Positions 52,757-61,493 of a stretch of DNA of 64,000 nt are shown here, one piece after another. How positions within the stretch are numbered: the stretch's first letter is position 1; each line of letters begins with the position of its first letter. Source of the DNA: Paenibacillus_T sp033239625 (GTDB lineage: Bacteria; Bacillota; Bacilli; Paenibacillales; Paenibacillaceae). A model generated the notes under the pieces. It was given only the letters and a program-made list of their open reading frames with translations. It made no database searches and was not told the origin of the DNA. A program made the translations under genes and the position numbers. Where the stretch lies: NCBI RefSeq assembly GCF_033239625.1, contig NZ_BTCK01000003.1:175378-239377 (forward strand). Reading direction: 5' to 3'.

Positions 52757-52786
52757 AAGGTCCATCTCGACAATGAGATGGACCTT
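52757..52786. terminator. Hairpin between the secreted-protein gene and the ABC-2 operon
   Basis: AAGGTCCATCTC and GAGATGGACCTT form a perfect 12-bp stem with a six-base loop. The T-run is short on both strands. It probably ends transcripts from both sides. Confidence 0.65.
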
Positions 52787-52814
52787 CTCGATTGGATCAG
52801 ATAACGGTCAACAA

Positions 52815-53624
52815 TCAGTTTCCTGCGCTCTCATACTTCCGCATTCCGATTCGGAACAGCATATAGGCAACCGCTGCGCAATAAATCGCGGCCACTGGCG
52901 GCGCCAGCCAGATCCACGGACTGGTGCTTTTGTCGAACAGATAATAGGCAGGGAAGAAGCTCACGAATGCGAACGGTACGAGGACAGCAACGAGAAGCTG
53001 GATGCCCATTGAGAAAATCGTAATCGGGTACTTCGCGAATTCGCCTAGATTATGAATCATGATCGGGAAGGCGTTGCCAGCGTTCTTGATCCAGAACGCG
53101 CTTGTGTTCGCCGCTAGGTTAATCGAGACGCGGATCGCAACGGCTGTGATAATGAGCAGGATGGCGATAACTATTTTGCCGAAGGACCAATGTACATCGA
53201 CTTTAGTAAGCGCCTGTCCGATCATAATGAAGCCGATGACGATGTTGCCGATGCCGTTCATTCCGATGCCGTTGGTCAGCACCTGCAGAATAGGGGATAC
53301 CGGCCGCAGCAGCATAACGTCCAGCTCGCCGCGGTTGACGAGTCCGCCAAGCCGCCAAGTGCCCTCGAAGAACAAGGAGCCGAACCCTTCAGTTAGATAG
53401 ATCATCGCGTACATGAACACGACTTCCCAGAACGTCCAGCCGTTAATGTCAGGAATCCGATTGTAGACGACCCAGAGGAACACGATGCCGAGCAGCTGCG
53501 TCAGAACAGCTGAGACGATCATGATGAAGAAGTCGGTCTGGTATTCCAGAATGGCTTTCAGTTGGGTGCCGAACAGTCTGCGGTATAGGAACAAGGTACG
53601 TCTTGTTGCGCGTACAATGGACAT
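52815..53624 (-). CDS. ABC-2 type exporter permease (second subunit)
   Basis: 269 residues with six predicted membrane segments in the ABC2_membrane_6 pattern: an N-terminal FLYRRLFGTQLKAILEYQTD and a central LLRPVSPILQVLTNGIGMNG. It ends close to the convergent terminator. GGAGG lies nine bases before the ATG and falls inside the end of the preceding permease frame. It is the third gene of an ATPase-permease-permease operon. The substrate is unknown; related systems export lipids, peptides or drugs. Confidence 0.88.
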   Translation of the reverse strand: MSIVRATRRTLFLYRRLFGTQLKAILEYQTDFFIMIVSAVLTQLLGIVFLWVVYNRIPDINGWTFWEVVFMYAMIYLTEGFGSLFFEGTWRLGGLVNRGELDVMLLRPVSPILQVLTNGIGMNGIGNIVIGFIMIGQALTKVDVHWSFGKIVIAILLIITAVAIRVSINLAANTSAFWIKNAGNAFPIMIHNLGEFAKYPITIFSMGIQLLVAVLVPFAFVSFFPAYYLFDKSTSPWIWLAPPVAAIYCAAVAYMLFRIGMRKYESAGN

Positions 53625-53680
53625 GCCAGATCAACCTCCATGAATCGTAATCTGCCGCACCGCCCATGACCACATGAGCT

Positions 53681-54439
53681 TCACAGCACGCATGCCCATG
53701 CGCATTGGAGGGCGAGCAGGCCGAGTGCGCCCCAAGGACTGACCTCTTCGAGGTAGATGGCAGCAGGTGTATGCACGATGCCTTGGAAGGGCAGCACGAG
53801 CGACAGCTTCTCCAGCCAGCCCGGGAAGAAGGAGAGCGGCACCAGCGCGCCAGAGAACAGGCTTGTCACAGCCATGCGCGCCCACACGATGCCGAGCGAA
53901 CCCGTCGACCAGAAGCAGAGCAGACCCGCCATGTAGACGATACCGAACTTGACCATCAATGAAGCGAGCACGCTTAGAATAAACAGCAGAGTGTGAATGA
54001 AGTCTGGCTTGAGAATGCCGGAGGCCGCGATTAGAACAATGGCCGTTATGATGACGACGAGACCGCCCTCTATGACGGTTGAGCCGAGCGTTTCGGCAAG
54101 TCGGGCTTTCTGAAAATCGAGCGGTTTAAGCAGATCGGCGGAGACGCTGCCGTCGAGAATTTTGCCGGAGATACGGGTCTCGGAATAGTAGGACAGCAGC
54201 GAGTTGCTGATGAACGAGATGATCAGGTATGTCTTCATCTGCGTCCATGACATGCCCGCGAGCTCCTCGCGTCCGGCATAAATCGCGTTCCATAATGCGT
54301 ACATGGCGATAAGCAGAACGAAGCTGGATGCAAAGTTGACGACGTAGGATAGCCGGTAGGCCAGCGTGTTCTGCATCGCTCGGGTCGCAATGCCCGTATA
54401 GGCCCGCCATGAACGTGGAAGCCGAAGCCATGCGTTCAT
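53681..54439 (-). CDS. ABC-2 type exporter permease (first subunit), frameshifted near its 3' end
   Basis: 252 residues in the present frame, six membrane segments in the ABC2_membrane_6 pattern (ILDGSVSADLLKPLDFQKA). The frame stops at 53681 after CAWACVL, but the normal ending (LMWSWAVRQITIHGG) continues in the next frame and stops at 53631. One base missing near the GTGCTGTGAAG sequence explains both. Restored, the protein has 269 residues, the same as its sister permease. It starts at 54439 after GGGAGG and overlaps the ATPase stop by four bases. It may be a true mutation or a sequencing error. Confidence 0.85.
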   Translation of the reverse strand: MNAWLRLPRSWRAYTGIATRAMQNTLAYRLSYVVNFASSFVLLIAMYALWNAIYAGREELAGMSWTQMKTYLIISFISNSLLSYYSETRISGKILDGSVSADLLKPLDFQKARLAETLGSTVIEGGLVVIITAIVLIAASGILKPDFIHTLLFILSVLASLMVKFGIVYMAGLLCFWSTGSLGIVWARMAVTSLFSGALVPLSFFPGWLEKLSLVLPFQGIVHTPAAIYLEEVSPWGALGLLALQCAWACVL

Positions 54440-55494
54440 CGACGGTTCGCCTCCCTTCCAGCGGCTGTTTGTTTGCTTCCTTGCTGCTCGTCGAGGGAGA
54501 TGTGGCCCTCGTATACTTGCTTGATGACATGCTCGATGCCAGGTTCGTCGATCCGGAAGTCGACGACTTCCCCGCAGCGCATGACGGCAGAAGCGACTTC
54601 GCTCGCTGTAATGTGGAAGCGGTCGAATCGCAGCGATACATGCTGCCGTTCCAACTTCTCTGCCGTTACCTTCGGCATACGGTCCAGCGCTTCGCGAAGC
54701 GCAGGCAGGTCGGCGCTCTCCAGCTGGAAGTGAATGACCCGCTCGCGGGCGAAACGGTCTTTCACCGCAGCAAGCGTGCCATCGTAGATGAGGCTGCCTT
54801 GGTCGATAATGACGAGACGGTTGCACAGGTCTTCGATGTCGCCGAGGTCGTGCGTAGTCAGCATGACGGTCGTCCCGCGTTCTTTGTTGGATGAACGGAT
54901 AAATTCGCGTATGCGCTGCTTCACGGCAATGTCGAGACCGATCGTCGGCTCGTCAAGGTAGACAGTGCGCGGATTATGCAGAAGTGCAGCGGCCAGATCG
55001 GCGCGCATCCGCTGACCGAGCGACAGCTTGCGAGCGGTCAGGTGGAGGAAATCCTCCATGCCGAGCAGCTCGATGAATTGATCCAGGTTGCGTTTGTACA
55101 GCGCTTCTGGAATCTCATAAATATCTTTCAACAGCGAGAACGTTTCGGAGATCGGAATATCCCACCACAACTGCGTTCGCTGACCGAACACGGCGCCGAT
55201 TGTACGTGCATTCTCCATTCGGTTGCGATACGGATCAATGCCGCCGACGCTGATGGTGCCGGAACTTGGGATGAGAATGCCGGTCAACATCTTGATTGTT
55301 GTCGACTTGCCTGCACCGTTCGGGCCGACATAAGCGACCGTCTCGCCTTCCTCAATGTCGAGGTTAATGCCTGCGACAGCCGTTTTATCGACATACTTCT
55401 GGGAGAACAGGTGCTTGACCGCTCCTGCTAAACCAGGCTCTTTCACCGCTTGTCGAAACTGCTTCGTCAGCTGACGAATTTCAATGAAGCTCAT
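54436..55494 (-). CDS. ABC-2 type exporter ATP-binding protein
   Basis: 352 residues. Walker A is VGPNGAGKST, the signature LSLGQRMRADLAAALL, Walker B VYLDEPTIGLD, and the H-loop MLTTHDLGDIEDLC. The C-terminal extension (about 240-330) is the domain usual in DrrA/YadG-like ATPases that work with ABC-2 permeases. The ATG at 55494 follows AGGGG at eight bases; an earlier start has no site. It heads a three-gene operon with two permeases; the ATGA overlap couples it to the first. Confidence 0.93.
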   Translation of the reverse strand: MSFIEIRQLTKQFRQAVKEPGLAGAVKHLFSQKYVDKTAVAGINLDIEEGETVAYVGPNGAGKSTTIKMLTGILIPSSGTISVGGIDPYRNRMENARTIGAVFGQRTQLWWDIPISETFSLLKDIYEIPEALYKRNLDQFIELLGMEDFLHLTARKLSLGQRMRADLAAALLHNPRTVYLDEPTIGLDIAVKQRIREFIRSSNKERGTTVMLTTHDLGDIEDLCNRLVIIDQGSLIYDGTLAAVKDRFARERVIHFQLESADLPALREALDRMPKVTAEKLERQHVSLRFDRFHITASEVASAVMRCGEVVDFRIDEPGIEHVIKQVYEGHISLDEQQGSKQTAAGREANRR

Positions 55495-55650
55495 CGGATG
55501 ACCCCTCTCCGTTGTCTGCTCAGACTGCAAATCATCACCAGTGGAATGATAAGAATTCCATAATATATGAAATAGTAAAGTAAATTCGGGGAAAAGAATA
55601 GTAGAAATAACAACGTGGTTGTTTATTTCATGAGACCAGCGTATATAAAT

Positions 55651-55805
55651 GTATGCTAAAGTTTGCGGACGGCGAGCGGAGGGGAGTTAGAGTACATTAA
55701 TGTGTGCGCTATCGGGCGTCGGAGGCGGATGGCGGCAGGTTAGAGAACAAAAAAGTGCGTTAAAGTGTGCGAATGGCGAGCTGCAGAGAGTTAGAATACA
55801 TAAAT
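55651..55805. repeat. Three tandem imperfect repeats of 51-53 bp
   Basis: Units at 55651-55701, 55702-55754 and 55755-55805. Units 1 and 3 agree along their whole length: a GYTAAAGTKTGCGRAYGGC block, then AGTTAGARTACATWAAT. Unit 2 is more diverged but keeps the GGCGnnnGGAGGCGGATGGC and GTTAGAG words. They fill most of the gap between the ABC-2 ATPase and the NlpC/P60 gene. No coding potential was seen. Confidence 0.65.
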
Positions 55806-55862
55806 GTGTCCTGTCATGCGAGGCTAACGTGGCGGCGGCACCTCCACGGTCGACTTGCAATA

Positions 55863-55901
55863 AACAACAAAACCCGCTCGATCCCGAGCGGGTTTTGTTG
55901 T
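55863..55901 (-). terminator. Terminator of the riboswitch-controlled NlpC/P60 gene
   Basis: An 18-bp perfect stem, AACAACAAAACCCGCTCG and its complement, around a three-base loop. T-rich arms on both strands allow bidirectional use. It lies 39 bases after the NlpC/P60 stop. Confidence 0.9.
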
Positions 55902-55939
55902 TGGCATGGCGAACCATGCATATCATGCAGCTGTGCTTC

Positions 55940-56443
55940 TTAGTCTACGTCTGGACCGCCATCGGCTTGGTCGGACGGATCATCGGCATACTTCTCATAG
56001 GATGTAGCGTTCATGACGCGGCGTGCGCTCAGGTAACGCTTTACATAATAGGAGTCGCTTAGGCTGCTGATTGTAACGCCTTTGGAGGAGGAAGCGTGAG
56101 CGAATTTGCCATCGCCAACATAAATGCCGACGTGGGAAACGCCCTTGCCGCTCGTATTGAAGAATACGAGATCTCCTGCACGCAGGTCGTCCTTGGCAAC
56201 TTTCTGGCCAAGCTTGCTTTGATCATAGGACGAATGAGGCAAAGAAATACCGAACTGCTTAAATACATACATCGTGAAGCCGGAGCAGTCGAAGCCTTTG
56301 GACGTCGTGCCAGCTGTCTTGTACGGCGTGCCGTAAACGCTATCAACTACTGTGTCGAGCTTCGAGTCCGCGAAAGCGCTTCCCGCTTGGAAAGCAAGAA
56401 GAAGTGCGAGACCCAGGAAAATTGCTGCTATCTTGTTGCGCAC
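55940..56443 (-). CDS. Secreted NlpC/P60 cell-wall endopeptidase under c-di-AMP riboswitch control
   Basis: 167 residues with a signal peptide (1-25, ending AFA) and a NlpC/P60 domain. The catalytic Cys is in GFDCSGFTMYVF, the first His in SHVGIYVGDG, and the second in AHASSSKGV. It cuts between D-gamma-glutamyl and meso-DAP in peptidoglycan stems outside the membrane. The short C-terminal tail is Asp-rich. The start is GTG at 56443; AAGGAGC lies nine bases upstream and directly follows the riboswitch P1 stem. It lacks SH3 or LysM domains. Confidence 0.93.
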   Translation of the reverse strand: MRNKIAAIFLGLALLLAFQAGSAFADSKLDTVVDSVYGTPYKTAGTTSKGFDCSGFTMYVFKQFGISLPHSSYDQSKLGQKVAKDDLRAGDLVFFNTSGKGVSHVGIYVGDGKFAHASSSKGVTISSLSDSYYVKRYLSARRVMNATSYEKYADDPSDQADGGPDVD

Positions 56444-56459
56444 GTTAAAGTGCTCCTTC

Positions 56460-56602
56460 CATTGCCTACGAGGTTAGCTGTGGGGTTCGGTTGAAGGTCC
56501 CCTATGATTCCCTCAGGCCAGCCTGTCCAACGGACATGATTGGTCGGGATCAATTCACCCAAGAATGGTTCCCCCGTTTTCGTACACGGAAATTCGGCAG
56601 TG
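56460..56602 (-). promoter_or_regulatory. c-di-AMP riboswitch (ydaO/yuaA class)
   Basis: Reading the minus strand, the conserved words come in the expected order. GGGGGAACC is followed by TTGGGTGAATTGATCCC, then ACCTTCAACCGAACCC, then ACAGCTAACCTCGTAGGC. Outer bases CACTGCC and GGCAATG close the P1 helix. The class binds cyclic di-AMP and in Firmicutes often controls NlpC/P60 wall hydrolases. The ribosome binding site of the hydrolase starts three bases after P1. No intrinsic terminator stands in between. Confidence 0.92.
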
Positions 56603-56742
56603 TTTGATTGTACAGGGGAATATAATTCGTACTTTTTGAAGAAAATCCTTCCTGCGTGTCGAATTTCTAATAATTCTCATGAATATAGGGGAGTTTTGCT
56701 TGGTTTATGAGAGATTCTCTCATTTTAGGGCCGGAAAACACG

Positions 56743-56772
56743 AAAAAAGACCGCGCTTTCATAGGCGCGGTC
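56743..56772 (-). terminator. Terminator of the M1 peptidase operon
   Basis: On the minus strand GACCGCGC and GCGCGGTC form an 8-bp stem followed by TTTTTT. It starts 56 bases after the membrane protein stop. Confidence 0.88.
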
Positions 56773-56827
56773 CTACTTAAGAATGAGGGAATAAACTCGA
56801 AACCTGTCGACTTACGGGCTTGTCAGC

Positions 56828-57646
56828 TTATGGTTGGGAGCGAGATTGGAGACAGTCATATTGAGCGGCGATCGTCCACACTTTGAGCATCGTCTTCACG
56901 AATCGGTAGCCTTGGTGTACTAAGATAGCGAGGAAGCCTGCCCAGACCATCGAAGCGGAGGAGACGAGCAGCCCCGCAGCGCCAACTCCGCACCACATAA
57001 GCAGCGATAATCCGAAGTAGGGAATGAAATGCCTTAGTGCCCGCCATAAGCCGTTGAATGCCCCGCTGCCTGAGGCGGAGCCAAGCTGCATGGCAAGGAA
57101 CAGCAGGTGAAGCAGAATGCCCCATGCAAGCCAGCCGCAAGCGGCGGGCAGCAGCTCGATGATGATGCTCTTCACAGAAGAGCCGGCAAGAGTCGCCGAC
57201 AGTGCGCGGGGCAGCAGCCAGTAGCCAGGCGCCAGTGCGAGCAGCGTCTCGATCCAATAGAGCATCGTCATCGGCAGCCAGCCGCGGCGCACACCTTGCA
57301 GGAAGCGGGTCCCCTGCTCGGTCGAAGCGTGATGCAGGGAATGGAACAACCCTGCATTAAGCAGCGGCGTCAGCAGCATGCGAAGCACGATTAAACCGGC
57401 GAATGTCCATAGATAAGGCTGAATGAGATCCGTCTTCATGAGACGGAATTCCGCTTCATACAAGTATAACCGAGCGGCGGAGGCAGGCATCCCGCTGCCG
57501 GGATAACGGCGCAGAAGCGGGATAACGATGCCGTCCACAAGACGGTACAGGAAGAAGCCCCATAGCAGCTGATAGACGAATAGTACGATAATCACGTATA
57601 GATGACGGACCGTCAGCGACCAGCCGGTTTTCAAATGCTGCTTCAT
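56828..57646 (-). CDS. Multi-pass membrane protein of unknown function, operon partner of the M1 peptidase
   Basis: 272 residues with about six membrane segments (first at about 15-36, last at about 225-250). An aromatic-rich N-terminus (YVIIVLFVYQLLWGFFLYRLV) and a Gly/Ala-rich middle. No signature of a known transporter was seen. The ATG follows AGAGGAACG. It starts 15 bases after the M1 peptidase stop, so both proteins are probably made together; a role in peptidase placement or export is possible but unsupported. Confidence 0.7.
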   Translation of the reverse strand: MKQHLKTGWSLTVRHLYVIIVLFVYQLLWGFFLYRLVDGIVIPLLRRYPGSGMPASAARLYLYEAEFRLMKTDLIQPYLWTFAGLIVLRMLLTPLLNAGLFHSLHHASTEQGTRFLQGVRRGWLPMTMLYWIETLLALAPGYWLLPRALSATLAGSSVKSIIIELLPAACGWLAWGILLHLLFLAMQLGSASGSGAFNGLWRALRHFIPYFGLSLLMWCGVGAAGLLVSSASMVWAGFLAILVHQGYRFVKTMLKVWTIAAQYDCLQSRSQP

Positions 57647-57661
57647 ACGAATCGTTCCTCT

Positions 57662-59725
57662 CTACCAGCCGAGTGCGCCAATGAGGCTGTCAAGCAGCTT
57701 CGCGGCGCCGAGGCTCCAGCGTGCCTTCGTCTGATCCGGCAGCTCGGCTTTCAAATAGTTGTTGAAATGTCGATTGTCGAGCACATTCGTATTCTGAGGA
57801 TCGACAGCTGCCCAATCTAGCGGGGCTGAGTGAACAAACTTGAACTGCATCGTGTTCTCATTGCCATTCCAGCTGCGTGTGACTGTCGTGCCGTCTGTGA
57901 ACTGGAACTTGACCGGGACAGGGCCGTAGCTGCCGCCTAAACTGCGCACCTGAACGATCGATTCGTATTGAACCGTATCATCCGGCTGGCGAACGGTATG
58001 CACATCGATGCTCTCAACCGCGAAGTCAGCCATCAGATCGCCGTATACATATTGACGGAAGTAGTCGCTCCACTTCGTCTTCGTTACCTGTTCCACCACA
58101 CGTTCGAAATCGGCAGTGGACGGATGGCCGAATTTATATTTCTGGAAGTAGGTGCGCATAATCTTCTGCATCGTTCGATCGCCGACGAGCTTCTCGATGC
58201 CGACAAGCACGAGCTTGGCGCGCATGTACACATTTTCCGCATAATGATCGTGGCTGTGGTAGCTCCAAGACAGCTGCTTCAGCGGCGCAGGGTCGGTCAT
58301 ATAGCTGGATTCCAGCGCAAGGTTCGGCAGTACGCCGTATTCGGTTTCCATCACTTTGTCCTCGGCATATGAAGTGAAGCCCTCGTCGAGCCAAGCCTCC
58401 TCGAACTCATTGGAAGCGACCATGCCGTACCAATACTGATGTCCGATCTCATGGACGACCGTGCGTTCAAGCGAGTAGCCTGGATTGTCATCCTCGGCAG
58501 CGAATGCGGTAATGAGCGTCGGATATTCCATCCCGCCTGCACCGTTGCCTCCGACTGGCGGCACGATAACGGATAACGTCGAATATGGATACTGTCCATA
58601 CCACTGCGCATACTTCACGAGTGCCGACTTGGCGGCATGCAGGTAGCGGTCCTTCAGACCGGCGTGAAGCGGGTCCAAGTACAGCTTGATGCGTACGCCT
58701 GGAATGCCGGGAGCGGAGAGCGAATCCTCTTCGTATACAAAATCAGGCGACGCCGCCCATGCGAAATCGTGCACGTCATCCGCATAGAACTGATAGCTTT
58801 TATAGCTGCCGCTTGTCTGAATCGGCTTCGTCTGGAAGCCGGTCGCGGCAACGATATAACGCTCCGGCACATGGATGTTGACGCTGTAGATGCCGAAGTC
58901 GCTGTAAAATTCCGAGTTGCCATGATATTGATGCGCATTCCAGCCTTCAGCAGCACGACCGCGAGTGCCTGCCGTCTCATAGACGGCCAGCTTAGGGAAC
59001 CATTGACCTGCCATAACGAAATTGCCCGAGTAGCCCATTCGCGCGAACACTTCCGGGAGCTGCACCTCGAAGCTGAGCTTCAGTGTGATGCTCTTGTTCG
59101 GCTGGACAGGTGTTTGCAGCCGCAGCTTGGCCAGCGTCTGATCGTCGGGATTGCCGTCGTCAGGCTGGACGAAGTGGAGGCGAGGGAGAAGGCTTTCGCC
59201 CTGCTCGGTAATAAGGGAAGTAATCGACATCGAGCCGAAGCTGTTGGCAGTCGCGTTGTCCTCGCGCAGCTTGCCGCCAGACTCGCGCATGAAGGACGTC
59301 TTGGCCGACTGGAAAGCATTCGGATACAGATGCCAGTACATTTCGGACACCGGCTTGCGTCCAGGGTTCGTCCACGTAACGATCATATCTCCGTTAAGCT
59401 TCCGGCCGGACTCGTCCAGCTTTACGTCGATATGATACTCGGTTACCCGCTTGCTGAGCGTCTGTGCATCTGGCTGCATGACCGTGTTCGGCTCGGCTGT
59501 TTTGCTCCCTGCCGATGGTGATGGCGTCGGTGAGGAGGGAGCAGAAGCACCGGCTTCAAGGGTATTCGTGCTGACAAGAGAGCCTTCCACACCAGAAGCC
59601 GCAGGCTCATAAGCGTACGTATACTCGGATGTCCATGCATCGCCGAACCATTGAGCTGACGTGAAAACAAGCACAGCGGCGAGGAGCAGTGTGAACGCAG
59701 TTCCTTTGAAATGCCGTGGAGTCAT
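57662..59725 (-). CDS. M1-family metallopeptidase (gluzincin), membrane-anchored
   Basis: 687 residues. An N-terminal hydrophobic helix (about 8-28) anchors it outside the membrane; a Ser/Pro/Thr-rich linker follows to about 85. The catalytic domain has GGMEYP (about 397) in place of the usual GxMEN, zinc motif VVHEIGHQYW (about 423-432) and the third ligand in LDEGF 19 residues after the second His. The ATG at 59725 follows GGGAGGG at nine bases; a TTG upstream overlaps it. It would trim peptides at the cell surface. It is co-transcribed with a membrane protein. Confidence 0.92.
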   Translation of the reverse strand: MTPRHFKGTAFTLLLAAVLVFTSAQWFGDAWTSEYTYAYEPAASGVEGSLVSTNTLEAGASAPSSPTPSPSAGSKTAEPNTVMQPDAQTLSKRVTEYHIDVKLDESGRKLNGDMIVTWTNPGRKPVSEMYWHLYPNAFQSAKTSFMRESGGKLREDNATANSFGSMSITSLITEQGESLLPRLHFVQPDDGNPDDQTLAKLRLQTPVQPNKSITLKLSFEVQLPEVFARMGYSGNFVMAGQWFPKLAVYETAGTRGRAAEGWNAHQYHGNSEFYSDFGIYSVNIHVPERYIVAATGFQTKPIQTSGSYKSYQFYADDVHDFAWAASPDFVYEEDSLSAPGIPGVRIKLYLDPLHAGLKDRYLHAAKSALVKYAQWYGQYPYSTLSVIVPPVGGNGAGGMEYPTLITAFAAEDDNPGYSLERTVVHEIGHQYWYGMVASNEFEEAWLDEGFTSYAEDKVMETEYGVLPNLALESSYMTDPAPLKQLSWSYHSHDHYAENVYMRAKLVLVGIEKLVGDRTMQKIMRTYFQKYKFGHPSTADFERVVEQVTKTKWSDYFRQYVYGDLMADFAVESIDVHTVRQPDDTVQYESIVQVRSLGGSYGPVPVKFQFTDGTTVTRSWNGNENTMQFKFVHSAPLDWAAVDPQNTNVLDNRHFNNYLKAELPDQTKARWSLGAAKLLDSLIGALGW

Positions 59726-59926
59726 TGAACGATTCCCTCCCGTTGACAAGCAATCTAAGGCATGTATATGTTTGCTTTTCGAGGATTATTAGCTAAAATG
59801 GAATTATTGTGAGTCGGCAAGGACAAACCCGCGCACGGCGCGGCCTCGCGGGTGTTGGACGCGGCTGCCGAAGAGGAAAGGTGCCGGCAAGTGAGGCGCA
59901 CGAAGAGCGGAAAGGTGTGAATCAGG

Positions 59927-60445
59927 ATGGAACAGCAAGGACAAGGCGGACAAGAGGCGAAGCCGAAGAAGTCGCTGTCGCTGAACGTTGTCAGCAGCAA
60001 GGAGCATCGCGGCTTCGGCGCAGGTTCGATCGATTTGAGTCAGGTGTCTCCCGTTATTATTGATGGCGATACAGCGGTAATCGATGTCGGTGCGATGCAC
60101 GCGAAGAGCAAGATCGAGAAGGGCATTAAGTTCAGTGCCAATAAGGAAGATGTGCCGAACGGCCGCAAATGCTGGATCGTCTGGATCGCAGTAGACCGCA
60201 ATGAGGAAGGTTCATTATATGGCGGGGCAACCGCTTGCGAGATGCTGATCGATACGGAAGCGCGCCGCGGCTGGAAGCTGCTTGCCGATCACGTGAACCG
60301 TCTCGATTATGCGATCAAACGCCGGTTCATGCTGGACGGTCTGAATGCAGAAGAGAAGGCGGCGCTCAAGAAGCTGCTCGTCGAGCATAACCAAGAATGG
60401 TGGGACCGTTCGTCGGACGCGCTTAAGCAAGCGCTTGAGGCGTAA
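59927..60445 (+). CDS. ywhD: YwhD family protein
   Basis: 172 residues. The sequences IDGDTAVIDVGAMHAKSKIEK and NGRKCWIVWIAVDRNEEGS are characteristic of YwhD, a conserved soluble protein of unknown role in Bacillales. An acidic/basic N-terminal tail (about 1-18) precedes the domain. The ribosome binding site (AAAGGTG) is moderate. It is divergent from the M1 peptidase gene and has its own terminator. Confidence 0.92.
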   Translation: MEQQGQGGQEAKPKKSLSLNVVSSKEHRGFGAGSIDLSQVSPVIIDGDTAVIDVGAMHAKSKIEKGIKFSANKEDVPNGRKCWIVWIAVDRNEEGSLYGGATACEMLIDTEARRGWKLLADHVNRLDYAIKRRFMLDGLNAEEKAALKKLLVEHNQEWWDRSSDALKQALEA

Positions 60446-60467
60446 ACGGGAAATAAGAGGATAAGAA

Positions 60468-60512
60468 AAAGCCAAGGTGAACTGCTGATGGGCAGCCGCC
60501 TTGGCTTTTTCT
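60468..60512 (+). terminator. Terminator of ywhD
   Basis: AAAAAGCCAAGG pairs with CCTTGGCTTTTT across a 21-base loop containing a CTGC/GCAG pair. Confidence 0.85.
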
Positions 60513-60580
60513 ATTCCCCCTTATATTGCCATGCTCATATTCAGGTCCAATTCAGATTGCTTTGTTAGGATAGCTATATC

Positions 60581-60626
60581 AAAGAAAGACGACCGAGACA
60601 GCGGGGGAGCGCCGAATCGGTCGTCT
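60581..60626 (-). terminator. Terminator of the second NlpC/P60 gene
   Basis: On the minus strand AGACGACCGA and TCGGTCGTCT form a 10-bp stem followed by TTCTTTG; the loop carries a GC-rich inner stem. It starts 46 bases after the stop. Confidence 0.75.
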
Positions 60627-60672
60627 AACGAATGAAGCGAGCGTGCGATGCGCACATTAAGGTTGGTAAAGA

Positions 60673-61155
60673 CTAAGCTACGCGGCGAGCCGTGTTGTAG
60701 TACTTGCTCCACCAGCCGGACGTGATCGACGAGATTTTAACGCCGCCCGCACCGTACGTGTGGATCATTTTGCCATTGCCGATGTAGATGCCGACGTGGT
60801 GAGTTGGCGAGTAGAAGAAGACCAGGTCGCCGACCTGAAGGTTGCTCTTCGATACATAGGAGCCGACCTTGATCTGCTGCTTCGTGTCGCGCGGCAGCTT
60901 AACGCCGATCGTCGAGAATACGCGCTTCGTGAAGGACGAGCAGTCGAATACAGCTGTCGTCGAAGTGGAAGCGCCGAATTTATATGGTGTTCCGAGATAT
61001 TTTTTCGCTACCGATGTGATCTTCGATTTCTCAGATGCCGTTGCTGCGTGCGCCTGCTCAGTCGGAAGGATACCCCCAATCGATGCTGTCGAAACCGTCA
61101 GTGCCAGGAACGCCGCCGCCAGTGTTTTGCCCATTACCGATTTGTTGAAGTTCAT
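60673..61155 (-). CDS. Secreted NlpC/P60 cell-wall endopeptidase
   Basis: 160 residues with a signal peptide (1-37, ending AHA). The catalytic Cys sits in VFDCSSFTKRVF, where the usual DCSGF Gly is Ser. The His is in THHVGIYIGNG, and the third residue in MIHTYGAGG. It is a single-domain gamma-D-glutamyl-meso-DAP endopeptidase of the wall. GGAGG lies nine bases before the ATG. An extended -10 (TGCTATAGT) lies about 55 bases upstream. No c-di-AMP riboswitch is present here, unlike its paralogue at 55940. Confidence 0.92.
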   Translation of the reverse strand: MNFNKSVMGKTLAAAFLALTVSTASIGGILPTEQAHAATASEKSKITSVAKKYLGTPYKFGASTSTTAVFDCSSFTKRVFSTIGVKLPRDTKQQIKVGSYVSKSNLQVGDLVFFYSPTHHVGIYIGNGKMIHTYGAGGVKISSITSGWWSKYYNTARRVA

Positions 61156-61393
61156 GTTTATATCTCCTCCGCTTTATGTTTTTGTCTAGTTGTCGTAGGG
61201 CTACTATAGCACGTCCGCAATTACCTAATTTGTTCCAAAGAGGAGTCAAACCGTTGGTACGGCTGGATTGGTAGCGCATTCTTAAAAATGAATGAGAGAA
61301 CGTTCATATAGGGCTATTTTGGCAGCTTACTAGTCGGAAAGGGTGAAAAGCCGCGCCAAATCAGGCTTTTCGGAGGATTGCGCGAGAATAGAT

Positions 61394-61438
61394 AAAGGGT
61401 GTCCCAAGACGCGTAATCGCGGCTTGAGACACCCTTTT
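61394..61438. terminator. Hairpin downstream of the GH51 gene
   Basis: AAAGGGTGTC and GACACCCTTT, with inner CAAG/CTTG and CGCG/CGCG pairs, form a near-perfect long stem between the NlpC/P60 promoter region and the GH51 stop. The rest of 61156-61493 holds only another small hairpin (GAAAAGCC/GGCTTTTC at about 61346). Confidence 0.75.
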
Positions 61439-61493
61439 ATCATTTAATCGAAGGACCTTCTCGTGAATCGATAGTCCCGTTAAGGTATGGATA

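Noticed and set aside
55651..55805. CRISPR-like array
   Set aside because: The units are contiguous, 51-53 bp long and diverged along their whole length, with no constant repeat alternating with unique spacers and no cas gene nearby.
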